From Clostridia bacterium (GTDB lineage: Bacteria; Bacillota; Clostridia; Oscillospirales; CAG-272): a stretch of 11,641 nt of DNA. The notes beneath the pieces were generated by a model. The model did not search any database. It was not told the DNA's origin and worked only from the letters and a program-made list of their open reading frames with translations. The position numbers and the translations under genes are program-made. The DNA lies in the NCBI GenBank assembly GCA_017451975.1, contig JAFTNI010000083.1:1-11641 (forward strand). The letters run 5' to 3'. Within the stretch, counting starts at the first letter, position 1, and every line of letters starts with the position of its first letter. This document shows, one piece after another, positions 6,918 through 11,641 of this stretch.

Positions 6918-7399
6918 AGGTAAGCCCCCGCAATCTTTTTGCATTCTTCAAGAATTTCTGCGCGTTGCTCAAGGGAAAACCAATTAAGCGGCACAAGCAT
7001 ACTTTTTTCCGCCCCGCTCAAAGCGAGCGCCGAGGAAGGCGCTTTTTCAAAGCCGAATTCCGCTTCTATAGCCTCTTTTTCCAAAATCTCCGCGCTGAGA
7101 ACGCCCGCAAAAAATATTTTCTCCTCGTTCTTTTCTTCTTCGCTTTTTTCTTTATTTCTTAAAGCAGATGCAAGTATAACTTGGTTTTCATAATCTATGC
7201 AGAAATCGTATTCGTAATTGAAAAAGTAGAGAAACGTTATGCTTCCGCCCAAAGCCAGCGCCGCACCAATAAGCATTGCTTCGGAAACGGCAAGCACAAA
7301 AAATATAGCCGCAGAAGCCGCCGCGCACAATATCTGCGCCAAAGCAGCAGCAAGCAAAAGGCGGGTTTTGTTTTTCGCCCTGAGGCTGAATTTTTTCAT
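6914..7399 (-). CDS. Unrecognised 161-residue protein with two membrane helices and a soluble C-terminus
   Basis: No named family is recognised. A basic N-terminus is followed by a helical hairpin (about 13-38 and 41-61), then NYEYDFCIDYENQVILAS (61-78). That stretch is typical of a beta-rich PH-like or YcxB-like domain starting right after a hairpin. A very acidic/basic linker (RNKEKSEEEKNEEK, 81-94) and a C-terminal alpha/beta part follow. The ATG at 7399 is preferred because AGAGAGG lies 7 nt upstream; the ATG at 7441 lies in the promoter. It is the first gene of the three-gene cluster, coupled by a 4-nt overlap to the next. The PH-like idea is inference from layout only. Confidence 0.72.
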   Translation of the reverse strand: MKKFSLRAKNKTRLLLAAALAQILCAAASAAIFFVLAVSEAMLIGAALALGGSITFLYFFNYEYDFCIDYENQVILASALRNKEKSEEEKNEEKIFFAGVLSAEILEKEAIEAEFGFEKAPSSALALSGAEKSMLVPLNWFSLEQRAEILEECKKIAGAYL

Positions 7400-7431
7400 A
7401 TTGCTACCTCTCTTAAAGTATTTGCAATTAC

Positions 7432-7460
7432 ATTTTACCATAGGTGCGCTTTGCTTGTAA
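7432..7460 (-). promoter_or_regulatory. Promoter of the three-gene cluster (extended -10)
   Basis: On the minus strand there is TTACAA (7460-7455), a 17-nt spacer and TAAAAT (7437-7432), with TGG directly upstream of the -10 as an extended -10 element. The transcription start should be near 7425, about 25 nt before the ATG at 7399. Confidence 0.7.
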
Positions 7461-7466
7461 AGCGCA
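7445..7466. promoter_or_regulatory. 22-bp perfect inverted repeat over the -35 (candidate operator)
   Basis: Arms TGCGCTTT (7445-7452) and AAAGCGCA (7459-7466) with a 6-nt centre. The -35 box (7455-7460) of the leftward promoter lies inside it. Neither strand has a T-run after it, so a terminator is unlikely, while the size and position suit a dimeric repressor or activator. Confidence 0.5.
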
Positions 7467-7527
7467 GAGGCGAAAACTTAATAAAAACTTAAGAAAAAAA
7501 ACTTTTTAAAAAAATTCAAAAAAGGTA

Positions 7528-7556
7528 TTGACAAACGAAAACACTTGTGATATACT
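7528..7556 (+). promoter_or_regulatory. Promoter of tRNA-Gly with A/T-rich upstream tract
   Basis: TTGACA (7528-7533), a 17-nt spacer and TATACT (7551-7556), ending 13 nt before the first tRNA base. An A/T tract (about 7484-7526) precedes the -35 and could act as an UP element, as expected for strong stable-RNA promoters. Confidence 0.88.
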
Positions 7557-7569
7557 ATGTCACGTCGAT

Positions 7570-7645
7570 GCGGATTTAGCTCATTTGGTAGAGCGCGACC
7601 TTGCCAAGGTCGAGGTGGCGGGTTCGAGCCCCGTAATCCGCTCCA
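7570..7645 (+). tRNA. tRNA-Gly (anticodon GCC)
   Basis: A 76-nt cloverleaf with acceptor stem GCGGATT (7570-7576) pairing with AATCCGC (7635-7641), D-arm AGCTCATTTGGTAGAGC, and anticodon stem CGACC/GGTCG enclosing TTGCCAA with anticodon GCC at 7603-7605. The T-arm contains GTTCGAGC. The discriminator base is U, normal for bacterial tRNA-Gly, and the 3' CCA is encoded. It reads GGC and GGU codons. It has its own promoter and terminator and is a single gene rather than part of a cluster. Confidence 0.97.
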
Positions 7646-7650
7646 AAATA

Positions 7651-7679
7651 AAAACGCATTCGCAAGAATGCGTTTTTTT
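7651..7679 (+). terminator. Intrinsic terminator of tRNA-Gly
   Basis: Stem CGCATTC (7655-7661) and GAATGCG (7666-7672) with a GCAA tetraloop, followed by seven Ts. Flanking As (7651-7654) extend the pairing into the T-run. It begins 6 nt after the tRNA CCA. Confidence 0.92.
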
Positions 7680-7802
7680 GTTTTGTATTATTCATTATTA
7701 ATTATTTATAATTCATAACTCATTTTCGAATCTCAAAACCTCAAGCCTAATTTGAATTAAAAATTAGGTTGATTTTTTTACATATTGAACGGACCTGCCG
7801 AA
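7680..7802 (+). other. AT-rich leader of the ECF operon with weak promoter and hairpin plus T-run
   Basis: This stretch holds no gene. A possible promoter is TTGTAT (7683-7688), an 18-nt spacer and a perfect TATAAT (7707-7712); the -35 is weak. Within the predicted transcript, CCTAATTT (7746-7753) pairs with AAATTAGG (7761-7768) around a 7-nt loop, and GATTTTTTT follows, which looks like an intrinsic terminator in the leader. AACCT (7737-7741) could pair with AGGTT (7766-7770) as an alternative. No cobalamin-riboswitch B12 box was seen. Confidence 0.45.
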
Positions 7803-8339
7803 ATGAAAAAAGATATAATCATAACCTTACTTATAATAATGCTCGTTGCCGTTTTCGTGCTTGCCACAGATTTCAAAAGCGTGGAGGAATATTACCTTGA
7901 AAACGCTGAAAACGTAAAAGAGGGCGATGCCGCCGTGGTAATTTCCATAAGGTGCGATACCGTGCTCGACAATATGGAAAAGCTCGACCCCGCGCTTGCC
8001 CCTTACGTGCCGAGTGACGGCACAGTGCTTGCCGAAACCAAATATGCACTGCGCGAAGGCGACACCGCCTTCGATATTCTCGTGCGCGCGGCAAAAACCC
8101 ACCGCATACAAATGGAATACAGCGGCGCAAAGGAAACGAAAACCGTTTATATAGAGGGCATTGCCAATATATATGAATTTTCCTGCGGCGACCTTTCGGG
8201 CTGGACATACTTTGTAAACGGCGAGCGCCCGCAGGTAGGCTCTTCCGCCTGCACGCTTCACGACGGCGACAAAATCGAATGGGTATATACCTGCGAGCTT
8301 TCCGAAGATCTACTGCAAGGGGGCGCAAAAAATGAATAA
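7803..8339 (+). CDS. Exported DUF4430 (transcobalamin-like) domain protein of the ECF operon
   Basis: 178 residues. The N-terminus has KK, a hydrophobic stretch (5-21) and a possible signal-peptidase site after V-L-A (19-21); no lipobox Cys is present, so it is either secreted or held by an uncleaved anchor. A DUF4430 domain covers about 85-165, with GDTAFDILVRAA (86-97), SGWTYFVNGERPQVG (132-146) and LHDGDKIEWVYT (152-163). This domain resembles the C-terminal domain of transcobalamin/intrinsic factor. Four cysteines (C51, C128, C150, C164) lie in the exported part and could form two disulfides. The ATG at 7803 is chosen because it begins a standard signal sequence; the upstream in-frame TTG (7785) has no ribosome site. 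The ribosome site for the ATG (GGA, 9 nt upstream) is itself weak. The gene overlaps ecfT by 8 nt. Confidence 0.82.
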   Translation: MKKDIIITLLIIMLVAVFVLATDFKSVEEYYLENAENVKEGDAAVVISIRCDTVLDNMEKLDPALAPYVPSDGTVLAETKYALREGDTAFDILVRAAKTHRIQMEYSGAKETKTVYIEGIANIYEFSCGDLSGWTYFVNGERPQVGSSACTLHDGDKIEWVYTCELSEDLLQGGAKNE

Positions 8340-9222
8340 CCATATAGCTTTTGCACGCTTTCACCCCGCCGCGCTTTTTTCCTATTACCTCTGCCTCTTG
8401 CTTTTCACTATGTTTACGGAAAACCCCGTTATAACAGCGCTTTCGCTTTTGGGTGCACTCTACTTCTGCCTTTTCACGGGCACGGCGCGCGAAAACTTAA
8501 ACGATTTGAAATTTTACGCGCCGATGTTTATTCTCGTCGCGCTCACAAACCCGCTTTTTTCCCACAGCGGTGCCACACCTCTCTTTTTTATGAACGATAA
8601 CCCCGTAACGCTCGAGGCGGTGCTTGCGGGGGTAAATATCGCCGCCACCGTGGCGGCGGTAATGCTTGCCTGCAAGGGCTTTTCGCGAGTGATGGAAAGC
8701 GATAAGCTGCTTGCGCTTTTCGGCAAGGCTTCGCCAAAGCTCGCCGTCGTGCTTTCCATGGCGCTGCGCTTTATTCCGCTTTTCAAGCGAAAATGGCGCG
8801 AGCTTTGCGACGTGCAAAAAGCCATGGGCTATTTCCGCGGCGAAAGCCGCTTCTCTCGCCTTGCCTCCTATGCGCGCGTGTTTTCCGCGCTCGTTTCGTG
8901 GGCGCTTGAAAACGCGGCAGACACAGCGGCATCTATGTGCGCCCGCGGCTTCGAGCTGGAGGGAAAAAGGAGCTTTTCACTTTTCCGCTTTACTCGCGCA
9001 GACGGCGCGCTTATAGCCGCAAGCCTTGCGCTTTCTGCCCCCGTGCTCGCAGGCTTTGCCATGGGCAAGGCAAGCTTTTATTTTTACCCGCGCATAAGCG
9101 AGCTCCCCTTTGATATTTTTTCTGTGGCGATGTATGCGTGCTTCGCCGCGCTTTCGCTTTTGCCTTTTATTTTTGAAGTAAAGGAGGCGCTGAAATGGAA
9201 ATACTTGCGCTCGAAAATTTAA
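8332..9222 (+). CDS. ecfT: ECF transporter transmembrane component EcfT
   Basis: 296 residues with several membrane helices (about 17-28, 32-50, 60-75, 97-114, 225-243 and 262-281) and a large cytoplasmic region between. EcfT links the S component to the ATPases through coupling helices with Ala-Arg-Gly motifs. The second motif is intact in SMCARGFE (201-208); at the first site the sequence is VQKAMGYF (161-168), with Met in place of Arg. FKRKWREL (151-158) and the W-ALENAADTAASM helix (190-202) match the EcfT family of dedicated Clostridial modules. AAGGGGG about 7 nt upstream supports the ATG at 8332. It overlaps the DUF4430 gene by 8 nt and the ATPase gene by 28 nt, so production of the components is probably coupled. 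Confidence 0.88.
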   Translation: MNNHIAFARFHPAALFSYYLCLLLFTMFTENPVITALSLLGALYFCLFTGTARENLNDLKFYAPMFILVALTNPLFSHSGATPLFFMNDNPVTLEAVLAGVNIAATVAAVMLACKGFSRVMESDKLLALFGKASPKLAVVLSMALRFIPLFKRKWRELCDVQKAMGYFRGESRFSRLASYARVFSALVSWALENAADTAASMCARGFELEGKRSFSLFRFTRADGALIAASLALSAPVLAGFAMGKASFYFYPRISELPFDIFSVAMYACFAALSLLPFIFEVKEALKWKYLRSKI

Positions 9223-10808
9223 GCTTCCGCTACCCCGCAGAGGGAAAGAACGTGCTTTCAGGCATAAGTCTTTCGCTAGGCGAGGGCGATTTCTGCGTGC
9301 TTGCAGGCGGCTCCGGCTGCGGCAAAACAACGCTTCTGAAGCTGCTCAAGCGCGAGCTTGCGCCCCACGGCGAGCTTTCAGGCAAAATTTACTTCTGCGG
9401 CAAGGAGCAAAGCACGCTTTCCGCGCGCGAAAGCGCCGCGGAAATAGGCTTTGTGCTTCAGAACCCCGAGGCGGGTATCGTAACAGACAAGGTTTGGCAC
9501 GAGCTTTCCTTCGGGCTTGAAAACCTCGGCTTCGATACCGACTACATACGCCTGCGCATAGGCGAAATGGCAAACTACTTCGGCATTGCTCATATGTTCC
9601 GCGAGGGCACTGCGCACCTTTCGGGCGGGCAAAAGCAGTTGCTTTCACTCGCCGCGGTAATGTCTATGTCGCCAAAGCTTCTATTGCTGGACGAGCCTAC
9701 CTCGCAGCTTGACCCAATAGCGGCGGCAGATTTTATTTCCACGCTCAAGAAAATCAACCGCGAGCTTGGCGTCACCGTCATCGTAGCAGAGCATAGGCTG
9801 GAGGAGCTTTTCCCCATAGCCGATAAAGTCGCGGTGCTGGAGGGCGGCAGGCTTATTTCCTTCGCAAGCCCGCGCGAAATTTGCATGGAGCTTGCGGGCG
9901 CGCCCATTTCGCGCGGTTTCCCCACGGCGGCGCGCATATATGGAAGGCTCGGCGGCGGTGGCGAAAAAGCACCGCTTACCGTGCGCGAGGGGCGAAGGTT
10001 TCTTGCCGAAAACTGCAAGCCGTGCAAAAACGAGCTGCCGCCCCCAAAAAGCGGCGGCACACCCGCGCTCGAGCTTGCGGGCGTACACTTCCGCTACGAA
10101 AAGCACACGCCCGATATTCTGCGCGGCGCGAGCCTTTCGCTTTACGAAGGCGAGCTTTTCTGCCTGCTCGGGGCAAACGGCGCGGGAAAAACAACAGTTT
10201 TGCGCGCCGCGGCAGGGCTTATAAAGCCATACCGCGGAAAAGTGCGCACGTTCGGCAAACGCGCCGCCATGCTACCGCAAAACGCCGTGAGCGTGTTTCT
10301 TAAGAACTCCGTGCGCGAGGATTTTGAAGATATCCTCGCCGCACACGGTATAAAAAAAGAGAATTTTACAAAAAAAATTGACGAGGTTTGCCAAAAGCTC
10401 GGCGTTGCCCAACTGCTTTCCAAGCACCCATATGACCTTTCGGGCGGCGAGGCGCAGAGGTGCGCGCTTGCAAAGGTCTTGCTTACAGAACCGCATATTC
10501 TTCTGCTCGACGAGCCGACGAAGGCTATAGACCCTGCGGCAAAAAGCGAGCTTGCAAAGCTTTTGCGCGCGCTTATGAGCGAGGGACTTGCCGTGTTCGC
10601 CGTAACGCACGACGTAGAGTTTGCCGCCGAAAATGCAGACCGTTGCGCGCTCTTTTTCGATGGCGAGGTGCTCGCCCCCGCCGCACCGCAAAGCTTCTTT
10701 TCCGCCAACAATTTCTACACCACGGCGGCAAGCCGCATTTCGCGCGGAATTTTCGAAAACGCCGTTACGGAAGCCGATATTATACGGCTTGCGGGGGTGA
10801 AGGAATGA
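9195..10808 (+). CDS. ECF transporter ATPase, two fused ABC domains (EcfA-EcfA')
   Basis: 537 residues with two complete ABC nucleotide-binding domains in one chain. Domain 1: Walker A GGSGCGKTT (38-46), Q-loop Q89, signature LSGGQ (142-146), Walker B LLLLDE (162-167) and switch H200. Domain 2 starts near residue 290: Walker A GANGAGKTT (326-334), Q-loop in LPQN, signature LSGGE (415-419), Walker B LLLDE (436-440) and switch H472. Both sites look competent for ATP hydrolysis. In ECF importers two such domains drive toppling of the S component. Most group II modules use separate ecfA1/ecfA2 genes; fusion is common in dedicated Clostridial modules. AAGGAGG (9181-9187) 7 nt before the ATG fixes the start, inside the 3' end of ecfT. 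Confidence 0.92.
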   Translation: MEILALENLSFRYPAEGKNVLSGISLSLGEGDFCVLAGGSGCGKTTLLKLLKRELAPHGELSGKIYFCGKEQSTLSARESAAEIGFVLQNPEAGIVTDKVWHELSFGLENLGFDTDYIRLRIGEMANYFGIAHMFREGTAHLSGGQKQLLSLAAVMSMSPKLLLLDEPTSQLDPIAAADFISTLKKINRELGVTVIVAEHRLEELFPIADKVAVLEGGRLISFASPREICMELAGAPISRGFPTAARIYGRLGGGGEKAPLTVREGRRFLAENCKPCKNELPPPKSGGTPALELAGVHFRYEKHTPDILRGASLSLYEGELFCLLGANGAGKTTVLRAAAGLIKPYRGKVRTFGKRAAMLPQNAVSVFLKNSVREDFEDILAAHGIKKENFTKKIDEVCQKLGVAQLLSKHPYDLSGGEAQRCALAKVLLTEPHILLLDEPTKAIDPAAKSELAKLLRALMSEGLAVFAVTHDVEFAAENADRCALFFDGEVLAPAAPQSFFSANNFYTTAASRISRGIFENAVTEADIIRLAGVKE

Positions 10809-11485
10809 AAAAAAGCTCATTTTTCAAATATTTTCTGCTTCTTTTCGCCGTTCCTGCGGCGGTTGCGCTCGGCGCAATAATTTTCCGCGGCAAGGCTTAT
10901 ATTTTCGTTTCCGTATGCGTGGCGGTTTTCGCCTGTGTGCCGTTCCTTTTAAGCTTTGAAAAAGGCAGAACACGCACGAAAAACCTCGTGGTGCTTGCCA
11001 CTATGGTCACGCTTTCCATAGTCGGCAGGTTTGCCTTCGCCTTTCTGCCGCACTTCAAGCCCGTAACCGCCATAGTAGTTATAACGGGCATATACCTCGG
11101 CGCGGAAAACGGCTTTCTTTGCGGCGCACTTTCGGCGCTTATTTCAAACTTCATTTTCGGGCAAGGGCCGTGGACCCCCTTCCAGATGCTGGCGTGGGGG
11201 CTTATAGGCTTTTTTGCGGCGGTGCTTGCAAATACGCTGAAAAAAAGCCGCTTTGCCCTTTCCATTTACGGCGCTTTTTCGGGCGCTCTGTATTCGCTTT
11301 TACTCGATGTTTTCGCCACGCTCTGGCACGACGGAGTTTTCAACCCCGCGCGCTACCTTGCGCTTATGCTTACAGCCCTGCCCGTAACCGCTGTATACGC
11401 TGCTTCAAATATAATTTTCCTTCTGCTTCTGGCAAAGCCTATAGGCGAAAAGCTTGAAAGAATTAAAACCAAATACGGGTTATAA
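10805..11485 (+). CDS. ECF transporter substrate-binding S component (CbrT-like, probable corrinoid)
   Basis: 226 residues with about six membrane helices (roughly 8-27, 31-50, 60-78, 86-118, 127-143 and 154-210). ATMVTLSIVGRFAFAFLPHFKPV (65-87) includes the Ala-rich helix that contacts EcfT in S components. FGQGPWTPFQMLAWGLIGF (118-136) is a hallmark of one S-component group seen in Firmicutes and often annotated as a predicted cobalamin transporter (CbrT). The substrate is not readable from sequence alone; the DUF4430 partner supports a corrinoid. The ATG at 10805 overlaps the ATPase stop codon as ATGA, with GGGGGTG/AAGGA just upstream. It is the last gene of the operon, followed by a strong terminator 45 nt after its stop. 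Confidence 0.82.
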   Translation: MKKSSFFKYFLLLFAVPAAVALGAIIFRGKAYIFVSVCVAVFACVPFLLSFEKGRTRTKNLVVLATMVTLSIVGRFAFAFLPHFKPVTAIVVITGIYLGAENGFLCGALSALISNFIFGQGPWTPFQMLAWGLIGFFAAVLANTLKKSRFALSIYGAFSGALYSLLLDVFATLWHDGVFNPARYLALMLTALPVTAVYAASNIIFLLLLAKPIGEKLERIKTKYGL

Positions 11486-11500
11486 TAAAAAACCGCTTGT

Positions 11501-11519
11501 TTTAGGGTCGTGCCCTAAA
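11501..11519 (+). other. Small stem-loop in the 3' untranslated region
   Basis: TTTAGGG (11501-11507) and CCCTAAA (11513-11519) form a perfect 7-bp stem with a 5-nt TCGTG loop, just upstream of the terminator hairpin. No T-run follows, so it is not itself a terminator. It may protect the mRNA end or be part of a repeat unit. Confidence 0.55.
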
Positions 11520-11530
11520 GGACAGTTTTG

Positions 11531-11577
11531 CAAGAATACGGTATATCTCGAAAGAGGTATGCCGTATTCTTGTTTTT
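11531..11577 (+). terminator. Strong terminator of the ECF operon (19-bp stem, GAAA loop)
   Basis: 11531-11549 pairs with 11554-11572 across 19 positions, 17 Watson-Crick and two G-U, around a GAAA tetraloop, then TTTTTGTTT follows. It lies between the convergent ECF operon and the right-edge gene. The minus strand lacks a T-run after the stem, so it should act on the plus-strand operon only. Confidence 0.9.
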
Positions 11578-11579
11578 GT

Positions 11580-11641
11580 TTAAGCGCTTTTGGCACTTTG
11601 GATTTCTCGCATCATTTCAATAAGTTCCTTTTCACCGGGGA
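11580..11641 (-). CDS. C-terminal 20 codons of an unidentified gene
   Basis: Reading leftward from the right edge, an open frame ends S/P-G-E-K-E-L-I-E-M-M-R-E-I-Q-S-A-K-S-A and stops at TAA (11582-11580), 8 nt past the ECF terminator stem. The sequence is charged, helical and protein-like, but too short to assign. It would be convergent with the ECF operon. A chance open frame cannot be ruled out. Confidence 0.45.
   Translation of the reverse strand, partial: PGEKELIEMMREIQSAKSA

Noticed and set aside
7646..7802. Cobalamin riboswitch expected before a CbrT-type operon
   Set aside because: No B12-box-like GCCACTG and too little GC-rich structure in this 157-nt region; only a simple hairpin is present.
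7785..7802. TTG start six codons upstream of the DUF4430 ATG
   Set aside because: No ribosome site precedes it, and it would add residues before a normal KK-hydrophobic signal sequence.
10460..10804. In-frame upstream extension of the S component gene
   Set aside because: It lies inside the second ATPase domain; the ATG at 10805 overlaps the ATPase stop as ATGA, and the translated extension is Arg-rich out-of-frame sequence.

Overview
The window looks like chromosomal DNA of a gut-type Clostridia-class Firmicute with about 50 % GC. This is inferred from strong AGGAGG-like ribosome binding sites, textbook TTGACA/TATAAT-type promoters, short intrinsic terminators, an ECF vitamin transporter, YdjI/YdjG-like zinc-ribbon proteins and a sigma factor whose N-terminus is of a kind common in Clostridia. 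No phage, transposase, CRISPR or restriction genes were seen, so this is mostly ordinary core and accessory chromosome.

Left part, all on the minus strand, from the left edge: the first 24 codons of a sigma-70-family factor (1-72); a 507-residue polytopic membrane protein that resembles GT-C glycosyltransferases (156-1679); and a two-gene operon of an SPFH-domain protein with four C-terminal zinc ribbons (2933-4321) and a membrane-anchored double zinc-ribbon protein (1751-2917). That operon has a near-perfect sigma-A promoter (4378-4406) and a terminator-like hairpin at its end (1704-1732). It resembles the YdjI/YdjG part of the Bacillus pspA-ydjGHI membrane-stress locus, without PspA in view. 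To its right lie a PHP-family metal-dependent phosphoesterase (4466-5833) with its own promoter and terminator, and a three-gene cluster of unrecognised small proteins (5897-7399). The cluster is driven by a promoter whose -35 lies inside a perfect 22-bp inverted repeat. A 29-bp tandem duplication precedes its last gene and creates a 14-codon upstream ORF joined to that gene by ATGA.

Centre: a tRNA-Gly(GCC) on the plus strand (7570-7645) with a consensus promoter and terminator, followed by about 120 bp of AT-rich DNA that holds a possible promoter and a hairpin plus T-run.

Right part, plus strand: a tightly overlapping four-gene operon (7803-11485) encoding a complete dedicated ECF-type ABC importer. 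Its products are an exported DUF4430 (transcobalamin-like) protein, EcfT, a fused two-domain EcfA ATPase and an S component. The genes overlap by 8, 28 and 4 nt, and the operon ends in a 19-bp stem/GAAA-loop terminator. The DUF4430 protein would act outside the membrane, the S and T components in the membrane and the fused ATPase in the cytoplasm. Cobalamin or a related corrinoid is the best substrate guess, but no cobalamin riboswitch was seen. The right edge holds the last 20 codons of an unidentified minus-strand gene.
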